From positions 1 through 49,064 of the forward strand of contig CACYWZ010000013.1 in NCBI GenBank assembly GCA_902778325.1: a stretch of 49,064 bases of DNA, given 5' to 3'. Positions 9,047-17,708 of this stretch are shown in pieces (position 1 is the first letter of the stretch; each line of letters begins with the position of its first letter). Under the pieces are notes generated by a model that saw only the letters and a program-made list of their open reading frames with translations, did not search any database and was not told the DNA's origin. The stretch comes from an uncultured Spirochaetaceae bacterium. Its GTDB lineage: Bacteria > Spirochaetota > Spirochaetia > Treponematales > Treponemataceae. The position numbers and the translations under genes are program-made.

Positions 9047-9907
9047 ATGGCTTTAGCAGAGATTTGCCATACGCTGAACTTGAGAGATAGAGTTATTTCG
9101 ACAAAATATGACGCGTTTATCATGGGTATTGTGAATGCAACGAAAGACTCGTTTTGGGAAAAGAGCAGGGGCGGAATTGAGAGAGCTTTGCAACTTATCG
9201 ACGAGGGCGCGGATATCATCGACATAGGAGCGGAGTCTACACGACCTGGCGCGGCTTACGTAAAGGCTGAAGACGAGATAAAAGCCATTGTACCGATTAT
9301 CGAGGCGATAAGGGCTAAAAGCGATATTGCGATAAGCATAGACACAAGAAAAAAGAGTGTGATGGAAGCCGCTTTTAACGCAGGCGCAGATATCTTGAAC
9401 GACGTTTCTGCCCTTGAAGATGACGAGCAAATGGCTCTTTTTGCCGCAGAGAAAAAAATCCCCGTCATCTTGATGCACAAGAGAGGAACTCCTGAGAATA
9501 TGCAAAAAAATGCGAGCTATTCCAATGCTTTTAACGAAGTTGACGAATACTTAAAAAGCCGAGTTGATTTTGCTCTATCGTCTGGAATTGCAAAAGACAA
9601 GATTATTCTTGACCCAGGAATCGGCTTTGGCAAAGATTTGAGCGCGAACCTTGATTTGATAGCCCATGCTTCTGAACTTTTAGGAGGAGAATATCCTGTG
9701 CTGATGGCTCTTTCTCGAAAGACTTGTATCGGTCAAGTTACATCGCGTGAAGTGCAAGACAGAATGACAGGTACGATTACGGCGGATTTGCTTTCTGTTT
9801 TGAGCGGTTGCTCTCTTGTTCGTGTGCATGATGTTGGTGAGACCGTCGATTCTCTTAAAATCTTACACGCCCTCAAAAACAGTGGCTGGAGCGTAAGAGG
9901 AGCGTAA
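9047..9907 (+). CDS. folP: Dihydropteroate synthase
   Basis: A 286-residue TIM-barrel enzyme that condenses p-aminobenzoate with the pterin diphosphate in folate synthesis, the target of sulfonamides. The family blocks are all present: MGIVNATKDSF (usual MGVLNVTPDSF), DIIDIGAESTRPGA, ISIDTRK, DILNDVSAL, ILMHKRGTPENMQ, ILDPGIGFGK and LMALSRKTCIG. The ATG has AAGGAG upstream, immediately after the dxs stop. The first block is more divergent than in enterobacteria. Confidence 0.93.
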   Translation: MALAEICHTLNLRDRVISTKYDAFIMGIVNATKDSFWEKSRGGIERALQLIDEGADIIDIGAESTRPGAAYVKAEDEIKAIVPIIEAIRAKSDIAISIDTRKKSVMEAAFNAGADILNDVSALEDDEQMALFAAEKKIPVILMHKRGTPENMQKNASYSNAFNEVDEYLKSRVDFALSSGIAKDKIILDPGIGFGKDLSANLDLIAHASELLGGEYPVLMALSRKTCIGQVTSREVQDRMTGTITADLLSVLSGCSLVRVHDVGETVDSLKILHALKNSGWSVRGA

Positions 9908-9909
9908 TA

Positions 9910-10695
9910 ATGAACATTTTGACAGCAATCCTTGATATTGGAATTTTGACGTTTATCTTATACAAAGCATATGAGCTGATTACAAAAACAAACAGTATGC
10001 AGATTATCCGTTCAGCGATAATAATAGGTCTTATCTACGGAATTGCATATGTTGCAAAGTTGAACACTCTCAACTGGATTCTTCAAAATATAACGAGTGT
10101 GCTTTTTATCAGTATTGCAATAGTTTTTCAGCCAGAACTACGAAAGGTGTTCTTGAAACTTGGTCAAAATGAATGGTTTTCTTTCGGTAACCGTGCAAAA
10201 GATACGTCTGTTGAGTCCGTCCTTGTTGCAGCTGAAGAACTCTCAAAGCTCCGACGAGGAATGCTTGTTGTTTGGATGCGCCACTCAAAAATAGATGACT
10301 TGAAGCGCGTCGGAACGATTTTGAATGCGGATATTTCCGCCGCTCTTCTTGTGGCAATTTTCAAATATGACACACCTCTTCATGACGGCGCTTGCATAAT
10401 TCAGGGCAAAAAGATTTTTTCCGCAGGAGGATTTTTGCCTTTAAGTGAGAATTACGAAATAAAAAAGACATTCGGAACGCGCCATCGTGCTGCTTTGGGA
10501 ATGGCTTCGATAAGCGACGCCGTCGTTCTTGTTGTGTCAGAAGAAACTGGAGCGATTTCGCTTGCTTATGATTCAAGCCTGCATTACGATTTGAGTATGG
10601 ACGAACTTCGCAAAACTCTCGAAAGCCTTCTTGAACTAAAACGTGACGACAAAAACGTAAAGGATAAAATCGATGAACATCCAGCCATTATTTGA
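9910..10695 (+). CDS. cdaA: Membrane diadenylate cyclase CdaA
   Basis: A 261-residue protein with three N-terminal membrane segments (about residues 5-85), the linker PELRKVFLKLG, and a DisA_N cyclase domain. Both catalytic motifs are seen: HDGACII (DGA) and GTRHRAALG (RHR). It makes cyclic di-AMP from two ATP. The start follows the folP stop by two nt with AGGAG upstream. It overlaps cdaR by 23 nt. The pair cdaA-cdaR is conserved in Firmicutes, where the second protein modulates the first; the mucS/glmM gene often third in that operon is absent here. Confidence 0.92.
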   Translation: MNILTAILDIGILTFILYKAYELITKTNSMQIIRSAIIIGLIYGIAYVAKLNTLNWILQNITSVLFISIAIVFQPELRKVFLKLGQNEWFSFGNRAKDTSVESVLVAAEELSKLRRGMLVVWMRHSKIDDLKRVGTILNADISAALLVAIFKYDTPLHDGACIIQGKKIFSAGGFLPLSENYEIKKTFGTRHRAALGMASISDAVVLVVSEETGAISLAYDSSLHYDLSMDELRKTLESLLELKRDDKNVKDKIDEHPAII

Positions 10696-11695
10696 AAACA
10701 TCACAGACAAATGGATTGTAAAAGTATTTTGTTTTGTAATTGCGCTCGTTCTTTTTTTTGTGCACCAAACAGCAAGCGTTGAGCGAAAATCTTTTATAGT
10801 GCCGCTTTCCGTAAAAGAAGACGGAGCTGTCGTCAGTACGAACATAACCGATGAAAACTCAAACCGCCTCACAACTGTGAAACTTGATGTCAGGGCTGAA
10901 GCCGATGACCTTGCAAAAATAGAAGCGCGAAAATCAGACCTGAAAGCATACGTTGATATTAGCGCAATCGGAAAAGCGGGAATAAAAAAAATGCCTGTTT
11001 ATCTTGAACTTCCCGATGATTTGAAACTTATTGAGCCTCTTGAAATTGCGAGCATTCCCGAAAGCGTCTTTGTGAAAACAGAGAGACTGATGAGCCGCTA
11101 CATTCCGATAAAGCCGTCGATAACTGGCGAAGTCGACCGCGGATATATCCAAAATGACATAACAGTCGTTCCGAACAGTGTTTTTGTCTCAGGGCCTGAA
11201 AGCATTGTTAGTGAACTCAGCTACATAATCACCGAGAACATCGATGTCGTAAATCATTACGACACTTTTTCAGCAAGAACAAGCCTTGTGAACTTCAATA
11301 AAGCCATAAAAATAAATTCCCCAGACGAAATTATGGTGCGAGTCGGAATTGCTGCTGTAAAAGATGTGAAACTCTTCGACTCAGTTCCCGTGCAGTTCGT
11401 TGGAATAAGACCTGAAGTGAGAATCTCAGAAAAAAGCGCGGAGCAGACCGTGAGCGTTAATTTGTCGGGCAATCTGCTTTTCCTTGAGCGCCTTTCGGCA
11501 ACAAGAATTATAGCGCGGGCAGATTGCTCTAAAATAACAACGCCGGGTGAATATGAGCTTAGCGTTTCCATTTCTGTTCCGTCAGGCTCTGTTAATGCCG
11601 ATAAAGATAAAAAGATTATTCGAGTTGTTTTTGAATCTTCAGCAGAAAACTCTTCGGAAAACGAAAAAGCGGAAAACGACAATAACGGAGCATAA
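10673..11695 (+). CDS. cdaR: YbbR-repeat protein, probable CdaA regulator
   Basis: A 340-residue protein with one N-terminal membrane segment (about 17-33) and an extracytoplasmic part made of several YbbR-like beta repeats, recognisable by recurring V-V-G-(I/V)-P-V-type strands such as MSRYIPIKPSITGEV and SVPVQFVGIRPEV. The C-terminal tail is Glu/Asn/Ser-rich. In Firmicutes the orthologue CdaR binds CdaA and tunes cyclic di-AMP synthesis. The start lies within the last codons of cdaA, preceded by AAGGAT, so the two are translationally coupled. Confidence 0.8.
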   Translation: MNIQPLFENITDKWIVKVFCFVIALVLFFVHQTASVERKSFIVPLSVKEDGAVVSTNITDENSNRLTTVKLDVRAEADDLAKIEARKSDLKAYVDISAIGKAGIKKMPVYLELPDDLKLIEPLEIASIPESVFVKTERLMSRYIPIKPSITGEVDRGYIQNDITVVPNSVFVSGPESIVSELSYIITENIDVVNHYDTFSARTSLVNFNKAIKINSPDEIMVRVGIAAVKDVKLFDSVPVQFVGIRPEVRISEKSAEQTVSVNLSGNLLFLERLSATRIIARADCSKITTPGEYELSVSISVPSGSVNADKDKKIIRVVFESSAENSSENEKAENDNNGA

Positions 11696-11704
11696 AAGAA
11701 AAAA

Positions 11705-12085
11705 ATGATATTCGGAATTGGTTGTGATATCGTTGACGTTGCACGAATGAAAAAATGGGTCAATGACGAAAAAATGCTCCATTTTGTTTTCAATGAGCGT
11801 GAAATTGTTGGCGCGGAGAAAAAATACAGCGAGCAAAAACTATGCGAGCATTACGCAGCACGCTTTGCAGCAAAAGAAGCGTTTTCAAAGGCACTTGGAA
11901 CAGGGCTTGTTTTTTCAGTGAGAGATGTTTTCATCGAAAAAAGCGAAAACGGCTCTCCATTTTTGATAGTCGAAAACAAGGCGAAAGAAATCCTTGAAGA
12001 AAAAGTCGGAAAATATAATGTACACGTTTCGCTAAGCCATGAAAAAAGCAGCGCGATTGCGTTTGTTGTAATAGAGCGCTTGTGA
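11705..12085 (+). CDS. acpS: Holo-[acyl-carrier-protein] synthase
   Basis: A 126-residue AcpS that transfers 4'-phosphopantetheine from CoA to acyl carrier protein. The Mg-binding motif GIGCDIVDV is at the N-terminus and the second motif AARFAAKEAFSKALGTG is at about residues 54-70, both intact. Normal length for the family. It lies nine nt after cdaR. A second, Sfp-type phosphopantetheinyl transferase is encoded at 20832-21380. Confidence 0.94.
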   Translation: MIFGIGCDIVDVARMKKWVNDEKMLHFVFNEREIVGAEKKYSEQKLCEHYAARFAAKEAFSKALGTGLVFSVRDVFIEKSENGSPFLIVENKAKEILEEKVGKYNVHVSLSHEKSSAIAFVVIERL

Positions 12086-12116
12086 GCGAAAAGCGAGAAC
12101 GAGGGAGGAATATAGA

Positions 12117-13031
12117 ATGCTTAGAGCAAAGAAAAATGAGCCGAAAAAGAAGGGCGCAATCTCATATTGGTCAAAAGAAAAATGCTTGTGCCCTGCTTGT
12201 CAGAAAAGTTTTGAGAAAGAAGAAATGCTTTCTGGAAACGGTCGAATGAACGCAGGTGATTTGACAGACGAGCTTCACAGAAACTTTATCCCTACAGAGC
12301 GTTTCGGCGAGATTTTCCCGATTATCTATAAAATTGGAGCGTGTCCTGAGTGCCACACAGCGCTTTTCTGGGACGATTTCCACCAAATTGACGACCAAGA
12401 ATCTCTTGACGCAATCGCTTCAAGCTCAAAAGAGCGACAGGACGCCGTGTTCCAGATTTTCCCGCACTACGACCTCACCCGACAGCGAACACTTTATGAC
12501 GGAGCGGCAATGCACTATCTGGCGCTTCTTTGCTATTCAAAAGTCAGCGCAAAATACGCGCCGACAGCAAAATGCGCAATCCTTTCGCTTCGCCTTGCAT
12601 GGCTTTGCAAGGATTTGAACCGCATTATCCCCGGCTACAATTACGATTACGTCTCAGAAGTATTTTACAGAAAAGCCCTTTTCTACTACCAGCAGACACT
12701 CATAAAAGAAACGACAGGCGAGGAAAGCGTCGGCACAATTGCAAACCTTGGTCCTGACATCGACAAGAATTATGGCTATGACGGCATTATCTACCTTTGC
12801 GGGCTTCTTGAATACAAGTATGGTCAAAAAGAAGATATGCCTCTTCGAGGAAAAAAACTTGATGAATACAAGCGCTCCATCGCCCGTATCTTCGGACTCG
12901 GAAAGTCAAGCAAAAACAAGCCGTCCGCGCTTTTGGAGCATGCACGCGCCCTTTACGACGCGCTTTCAAAAGAACTTTCGGCAAACAATATTTTCTCTGA
13001 TGACGACGAAGAAGAAGAGGTGGAGGTTTAA
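12117..13031 (+). CDS. DUF2225 protein with zinc-ribbon cysteines
   Basis: A 304-residue DUF2225 protein. Two CxxC pairs, CLCPACQKSF (about 22-31) and GACPECHTALFWDDF (about 74-88), probably bind one zinc. The rest is mostly helical with TPR-like periodicity (ARALYD-like repeats) and an acidic tail. The family is widespread in spirochaetes and Firmicutes and has no settled function. GGGAGGA lies eight nt before the ATG. It is followed directly by truA, whose ribosome-binding site lies in the last codons of this gene. Confidence 0.85.
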   Translation: MLRAKKNEPKKKGAISYWSKEKCLCPACQKSFEKEEMLSGNGRMNAGDLTDELHRNFIPTERFGEIFPIIYKIGACPECHTALFWDDFHQIDDQESLDAIASSSKERQDAVFQIFPHYDLTRQRTLYDGAAMHYLALLCYSKVSAKYAPTAKCAILSLRLAWLCKDLNRIIPGYNYDYVSEVFYRKALFYYQQTLIKETTGEESVGTIANLGPDIDKNYGYDGIIYLCGLLEYKYGQKEDMPLRGKKLDEYKRSIARIFGLGKSSKNKPSALLEHARALYDALSKELSANNIFSDDDEEEEVEV

Positions 13032-13038
13032 TAAAAAA

Positions 13039-13809
13039 ATGCGCAATATCCTGCTGACAATCTCTTACGACGGCACAAATTTCTGCGGCTGGCAGCGGCA
13101 GGACCAAGCGGGAAAAAATGTCCGCACCGTGCAGGGCGAAATCGAGGCGGCGCTGGAAAAAATCCACAAAGCGCACATCGACCTTCACGGAAGCGGGCGC
13201 ACAGATTCAGGAGTCCACGCGCGCGCTCAGGCAGCAAACTTTTTCACGCCAATCGATTCAATTCCAGAAGAGAAGTTCGTGATTGCATTGAACTCTTTCT
13301 TGCCGAATGATGTTCGTATCATGTCATCAAAAGTCGTCCCTGACAATTTTAATGCGCGCTTTTCCGCCACCAGCCGCACTTATCGCTATTTCTTGCATTG
13401 CGGGCTTTCTCCTTTGGCAAGCGAGATGCCTTTTGTGTGGGCTTTGCACCGCAGACCTGACCTCAATCGACTGAACGATATGGCAAGCCGACTTTTCGGC
13501 GAGACCGACTGCGCGACATTCGCGGCGGCAGGAGACCAGTCGCTTTCGACAAACCGCTACATCGAAAAGGCGGTTTTTTATCCCGATGGCGAAAAAATCG
13601 TCTTTGAGATTACGGCAAACGCGTTCTTGTGGAAAATGGTGCGCTCGCTCACAGGCTCTTTCGTGCATTTCGAGAAAATGGGTCTGACGGGCGACGACTT
13701 TGAAGAAATCCTCAGTTCTCGCGACAGAAAAAAAGCAGGCCCTACAGCGCCACCGCAAGGACTTTTCTTGTGGTCAATAAATTTCGACGGACTTCGACGC
13801 CACGTTTGA
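13039..13809 (+). CDS. truA: tRNA pseudouridine synthase A
   Basis: A 256-residue TruA that makes pseudouridine at positions 38-40 of the tRNA anticodon arm. The catalytic aspartate is in GSGRTDSGVHARAQ (Asp56). Other family blocks are ISYDGTNFCGWQ, RTYRY and FLWKMVRSLTG. The frame stays open for 100 codons upstream, through the DUF2225 gene, but only the ATG at 13039 gives a normal N-terminus; GGAGG lies at 13022-13026. It is the last gene of the dxs operon and ends at the repeat block starting at 13811. Confidence 0.93.
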   Translation: MRNILLTISYDGTNFCGWQRQDQAGKNVRTVQGEIEAALEKIHKAHIDLHGSGRTDSGVHARAQAANFFTPIDSIPEEKFVIALNSFLPNDVRIMSSKVVPDNFNARFSATSRTYRYFLHCGLSPLASEMPFVWALHRRPDLNRLNDMASRLFGETDCATFAAAGDQSLSTNRYIEKAVFYPDGEKIVFEITANAFLWKMVRSLTGSFVHFEKMGLTGDDFEEILSSRDRKKAGPTAPPQGLFLWSINFDGLRRHV

Positions 13810-13810
13810 T

Positions 13811-14070
13811 TTTTTTTCTGACACGCTTGTCTTTCCAAAAAATCACTGCATGTCAAAATGACACGCCTTCACTTTTTAAAAAGTCATGAATGTCATTTTG
13901 ACACGCCCTAATTTTTGCTATAGTTGATGTTTGTCATGGTGACACGACGAGTTTTTTCAAAAAAAGAGCGAATGTCATTTTTACACGCGCTCTTTTTCGC
14001 TCCAGTCGTGGTGTGTCATGGCGACACGAGTCAAATTTTTCAAAAGTCAGTGAATGTCATTTTGATACGC
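13811..14070. repeat. Palindrome-bearing tandem repeat, 40-41-bp period
   Basis: A conserved core TGTCATnnTGACACG recurs at 13851, 13891, 13932, 13973, 14014 and 14055, with a partial copy (CTGACACGC) before 13830. Intervals are 40, 41, 41, 41 and 41 bp. Between the cores are 24-26 bp of more variable sequence, several containing a T-run/A-run mini-hairpin. The core itself is a near-perfect palindrome (TGTCATGGTGACA). The block fills the gap between the convergent genes truA and ltaE, so it could also terminate transcription both ways. Confidence 0.9.
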
Positions 14071-14140
14071 TGCACATTCGCTTTTGGCTTTTGCTCAGCT
14101 AAAAAAATACGATTTTCCTGACAAAAAAACTGCACAAAAA

Positions 14141-15166
14141 CTAGAGAATCGACTTCAAATATGCAAGGTTTTCCGCTGTCGTCGCCCAACTTGTCGCAAA
14201 GCGGACGACGGTGTGGCTTTCGTCGAACTTTTGCCAAAGACTGAAGCCCACCTTTTCTTTTAACTCTTTTATCTTTGCATTTTCAAGAATGACGAACTGC
14301 TGGTTTGTCGGAGAATCGATGAAGAAGCGGTATCCCTTTTCTCTGAAAATCGATTTTAGCTCCTCAGCGGCCTCAATAGCGTTTTTCGAGATGTCAAAAT
14401 ACAGATTGTCGGTGAAAAGCGTGTCGAACTGAATGCCAAGGAGCCGACCTTTGGCAAGGAGCGCGCCGTGCTTTTTGACGAGGTTCTCAAAGTGCGCGGG
14501 CATATTGTTTTTTGTGAAAACGACCGCCTCTCCGCAAAGCGCTCCGACTTTCGTGCCGCCAATATAAAAAACGTCGCTGAGCTGTGCAATATCGCGCAGA
14601 GTTACGTCTGTTTCGCGGCTCATAAGAGCGTATCCAAGACGCGCGCCGTCGATGAAAAGCGGAATATTCGCCTTTTTGCACACATCGCTTATTTCCTGAA
14701 GCTCTTTTTTTGTGTAGAGCGTGCCGTATTCTGTCGGGTGCGAGATGTAGACCATTCCCGGATAAATCATATGCTCGCGGCTGTCGTCAGTGTAAAACTC
14801 GTCGATAAAAGAGATAAGCTCTTTGCTGTCGATTTTTCCTTCATGAGAAGGAACGGTCAAGACCTTGTGTCCTGTGTATTCGATTGCGCCTGCCTCATGG
14901 CAGTTGACGTGTCCTGTCTGTGCGCTCACGACGCCCTCATACTGCTTCAAAAGCGAGTCGATTACGATTTGGTTTGTCTGCGTGCCGCCCGTGATGAACT
15001 GGATTTGTGCGTCATCTTGAGCGATTGCCGCTCTGATTTTTGCTTTCGCGCTTTCGCAAAACTCGTCGTGCGAATAGCCTGAAACTTGAATCATGTTTGT
15101 TTGTGAGAGGCGGCTCAAAATCGCAGGATGCGCGCCTTCGATGTAATCACTTTCAAAAGAAATCAT
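14141..15166 (-). CDS. ltaE: Low-specificity threonine aldolase / beta-eliminating lyase family
   Basis: A 341-residue PLP enzyme of fold type I that would cleave L-threonine or L-allo-threonine to glycine and acetaldehyde. The PLP lysine is in YIGGTKVGALCG (Lys206); GGTQTNQIV, EAGAIEYTGHKV, HPTEYGTLYT and FIDGARLGYAL match the threonine aldolase family. AAGGAGGA lies just before the ATG. A substrate other than threonine (for example phenylserine) cannot be excluded. It is monocistronic, with its own promoter and a small leader hairpin. Confidence 0.85.
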   Translation of the reverse strand: MISFESDYIEGAHPAILSRLSQTNMIQVSGYSHDEFCESAKAKIRAAIAQDDAQIQFITGGTQTNQIVIDSLLKQYEGVVSAQTGHVNCHEAGAIEYTGHKVLTVPSHEGKIDSKELISFIDEFYTDDSREHMIYPGMVYISHPTEYGTLYTKKELQEISDVCKKANIPLFIDGARLGYALMSRETDVTLRDIAQLSDVFYIGGTKVGALCGEAVVFTKNNMPAHFENLVKKHGALLAKGRLLGIQFDTLFTDNLYFDISKNAIEAAEELKSIFREKGYRFFIDSPTNQQFVILENAKIKELKEKVGFSLWQKFDESHTVVRFATSWATTAENLAYLKSIL

Positions 15167-15180
15167 TTTTGTTCCTCCTT

Positions 15181-15203
15181 ATTTGCCCTTCTTTTTGGCA
15201 AAT
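15181..15203 (-). other. Hairpin in the ltaE leader
   Basis: ATTTGCC at 15181-15187 pairs with GGCAAAT at 15197-15203 (7 bp, 9-nt loop), right next to the ltaE ribosome-binding site. A probable -10 box, TAGAAT (minus strand, 15214-15219), with CAGACA 17 bp further upstream, would place the start of transcription near 15206, so the hairpin would form the 5' end of the message. Confidence 0.4.
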
Positions 15204-15280
15204 ATTTATTGTGATTCTAGCAAAAGGGATTGTTTTTGTCTGTCTGAATGGTTGTAAAATGTTGTTAATGCGTCTATGTA

Positions 15281-15308
15281 TTGCATTATTTTAATAAAAA
15301 TGTATAAT
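15281..15308 (+). promoter_or_regulatory. Promoter of the citrate synthase gene
   Basis: TTGCAT at 15281-15286 and a perfect TATAAT at 15303-15308 are separated by 16 bp. The predicted leader is about 48 nt, with GGGGG before the ATG at 15363. Confidence 0.7.
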
Positions 15309-15362
15309 TATAACATAGTTGAAGTTTTAACGCATAAATATTCAAAATACAGGGGGCTTTAA

Positions 15363-16724
15363 ATGTCTGATGAAGCAGCAATTGAGAGTAGCTTTTTGAA
15401 CCGTCTCTCTGAATTGGCAAAAGTCAACGACCCGATTGACCCGGAGCTTTATATCAAGCACGATGTAAAGCGCGGACTTCGCAATGCGAACGGAACTGGT
15501 GTTCTTGTAGGTCTTACAAGAATCGGTGATGTTGTGGGCTATGAGATGCGAAATGGCGAGAAAATTGCGATTCCAGGTCGGCTTATTTATCGTGGATACG
15601 ATGTTGCTGACCTCGTAAAAGACGCTGAAGCAAATAATATGTTCGGTTTTGAGCAGTGTGTTTATCTCTTGCTTTTCGGAAAGCTCCCGACAAAAGCCGA
15701 ACTTGAAGAGTTTACTTCGTTCTTGGGCGAGAGAAGAATCCTTCCGGAGCATTTCACTGAAGATATGATTATGAAAGCGCCTTCAAGCGATATTATGAAC
15801 AAACTTGCCCGTGGTGTTCTTGCGAGCTACTCATACGATGATAATCCTGAAGACCGCTCAATTACGAATATTTTGCGACAGTGTATTGAGCTTATCAGCC
15901 GCTTCAGCACTATTGTCGCTTATGGTTATCAGGCAAAAAGACGCTATTACGACGGAAAGAGCATGTATATTCACAATCCGCTTCCAACTTTGAGCACTGC
16001 GGAAAACTTTTTGCGCCTTACAAGAAGCGACAAGCAGTATAGCGACCTTGAAGCAAAGGTGCTCGACTTGGCGATGATTTTGCACGCGGAGCATGGTGGC
16101 GGAAACAACTCTTCTCTGACTGTTCACGTCGTTTCTTCGGCGGACACAGACACTTATTCTGCGATTGCGGCAGGTGTCGGCTCGTTGAAGGGAAGAAGGC
16201 ACGGTGGCGCGAATATTCGCGTTATGCAGATGATGAGCGAAATAAAAGCGAATGTTCACGACTGGTCAAACGAGTCGGAAGTTGCAGATTATCTTCGCAA
16301 AATCGTGCGAAAGGAAGCGTTCGACAAAACTGGCTTGATTTACGGTCTTGGACACGCTGTTTACACAATCAGCGACCCACGTTGTGTTTTGCTTCGCGAC
16401 AAGGCGGCTGTTCTTGCGAAAGAAAAGAACATGGAAGAGGAGTTCAATCTTTATCGCACGATTGAACGTATTGGTCCTGAAATCCTTTACGAGAAAATTG
16501 GCGACAGAAAGCTCATTTGCGCTAATGTCGACTTTTACTCAGGATTTGTTTATTCAATGCTCAATATTCCGTGCGAGCTTTTCACGCCGCTTTTCGCAAT
16601 TTCGCGTATTGCAGGCTGGAGCGCTCACCGCATAGAAGAAATCGTTGCAGGAGGACGCATTTACCGCCCTGCCTACAAGAACGTTTCGGCAGAAAGAGCA
16701 TTCGTTCCGCTTTCTGAGCGTTAG
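15363..16724 (+). CDS. gltA: Citrate synthase
   Basis: A 453-residue citrate synthase that condenses oxaloacetate with acetyl-CoA. The catalytic blocks are HAEHGGGNNSSLTVHV, VGSLKGRRHGGANI and YGLGHAVYTISDPR, plus the C-terminal RIAGWSAHRIEE. It has an N-terminal extension of about 70 residues before the usual RGY-D segment, as in some anaerobe enzymes. No other citric-acid-cycle gene is nearby, so it may supply 2-oxoglutarate for glutamate synthesis; this is inference. A methylcitrate synthase activity is possible. Confidence 0.9.
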   Translation: MSDEAAIESSFLNRLSELAKVNDPIDPELYIKHDVKRGLRNANGTGVLVGLTRIGDVVGYEMRNGEKIAIPGRLIYRGYDVADLVKDAEANNMFGFEQCVYLLLFGKLPTKAELEEFTSFLGERRILPEHFTEDMIMKAPSSDIMNKLARGVLASYSYDDNPEDRSITNILRQCIELISRFSTIVAYGYQAKRRYYDGKSMYIHNPLPTLSTAENFLRLTRSDKQYSDLEAKVLDLAMILHAEHGGGNNSSLTVHVVSSADTDTYSAIAAGVGSLKGRRHGGANIRVMQMMSEIKANVHDWSNESEVADYLRKIVRKEAFDKTGLIYGLGHAVYTISDPRCVLLRDKAAVLAKEKNMEEEFNLYRTIERIGPEILYEKIGDRKLICANVDFYSGFVYSMLNIPCELFTPLFAISRIAGWSAHRIEEIVAGGRIYRPAYKNVSAERAFVPLSER

Positions 16725-16746
16725 TTTTTGTTTTTGCTCAATAAAC

Positions 16747-16788
16747 GAAAAGGCTTGCCAAGATTTTTTTCTTTGGCAAGCCTTTTTT
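16747..16788. terminator. Bidirectional terminator between citrate synthase and lipoprotein genes
   Basis: AAAAGGCTTGCCA pairs with TGGCAAGCCTTTT in a stem of at least 13 bp, with A-rich and T-rich flanks on both sides. It lies between the 3' ends of two convergent genes and can end both transcripts. Confidence 0.92.
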
Positions 16789-16794
16789 GCAATT

Positions 16795-17634
16795 TTAGTT
16801 TATTGTGATGTCAAGACTCCCGTTGCCCTCAGAAGCGCTCTCACCGTCTGCGCTTGCTTTCAGGCTTATGCCTAATTTGTGGTCAGTACCTCCAGTTTTA
16901 ATAATGCCAATGTAATAAGTTGCACCACTTGTTGTTTTGACAAGCATTTTTGGAGGTTGATTGCTTGTGTTAGTATTGTAACTACCTTCTGCTTTTGAGT
17001 TTGCACTTGCTTTTTCGCAAAGATTTCCTTTTTTGTCAAAGATTGCAATGTAGATTTTTCCGTTGTCGCTTTGAACAGGATTTTCTTTTTTCAACTGAAT
17101 CTCTGTTTGAGCTGAAAGTGCAACAAATGTATACCAAAACTCTTTTTCTGCGACAAGTGTTTCTTTCACCTCTTTGCCAAGGTCGATTTTCACTGCTTCA
17201 ACAGGAACGCAAGTAACGCTGACTTTCGCGGTTTTCCCTGCTGGAACATCAAACGGCTCGCTCTCTCCTTTGACGACAGGCGTTTCACCGTTTGCTTCAT
17301 TGAAGATTTGAACGCGGACGGTGTAGCCGCTTGCGCTTTTCACGCTGGCTTTGACTGTCACCGTTTTTGATTTTGCGTTAGGCTGAATTTTGTCGCTCAA
17401 GTCTTCTTCTGCGCCGTCTTTGCTTACAAGCGTGAGCGAAATCTTGTCGGCTTTCAGTATCGCACGATTAGAAGAAGGGGAGTGCTTTGAATCGACAAGG
17501 CTTGTGATTTTAAGCGACAGTGTTCCTGTCTTCTCATCTTCTTCGTCGTCGCCGAGAGAAAGCGTACACGAAACATTCGCCATAAAAAGCGAAAGCACAA
17601 CAACAAGTGAAAAAATGATTGATGCTTTTTTCAT
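16795..17634 (-). CDS. Predicted lipoprotein with PPC-like domain
   Basis: A 279-residue exported protein, start chosen at the ATG at 17634 because AAGGAGT lies just upstream (the frame is open 11 codons further). The signal peptide ends in a lipobox (MANVSC, Cys22). An acidic linker (GDDEEDEKTG) follows. The first half looks like a beta-sandwich (KSKTVTVKASVKSASGYTV), and the C-terminal ~120 residues (EFWYTFVALSAQTEIQL ... ATYYIGIIKTGG) resemble bacterial pre-peptidase C-terminal (PPC) domains. No specific function is assigned. It is the last gene of a minus-strand group. Confidence 0.75.
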   Translation of the reverse strand: MKKASIIFSLVVVLSLFMANVSCTLSLGDDEEDEKTGTLSLKITSLVDSKHSPSSNRAILKADKISLTLVSKDGAEEDLSDKIQPNAKSKTVTVKASVKSASGYTVRVQIFNEANGETPVVKGESEPFDVPAGKTAKVSVTCVPVEAVKIDLGKEVKETLVAEKEFWYTFVALSAQTEIQLKKENPVQSDNGKIYIAIFDKKGNLCEKASANSKAEGSYNTNTSNQPPKMLVKTTSGATYYIGIIKTGGTDHKLGISLKASADGESASEGNGSLDITIN

Positions 17635-17708
17635 AAAGGACTCCTTACAATGTTTATCCCTTTGCAATGTAAAAAATCCTTTGCGACTTGTGCTTTTTTT
17701 TGCGATTT

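Noticed and set aside
12739-13038. 100-codon N-terminal extension of truA
   Set aside because: It overlaps the DUF2225 gene in another frame; TruA has its normal start at 13039 with its own ribosome-binding site.
13851-14070. CRISPR array
   Set aside because: Cores are only ~15-17 bp and imperfect, inserts resemble one another, and no cas gene is present. The constant 41-bp unit matches five other blocks.
14468-15082. 204-codon plus-strand frame opposite ltaE
   Set aside because: Shadow of the threonine aldolase gene, which has all family motifs and a ribosome-binding site.
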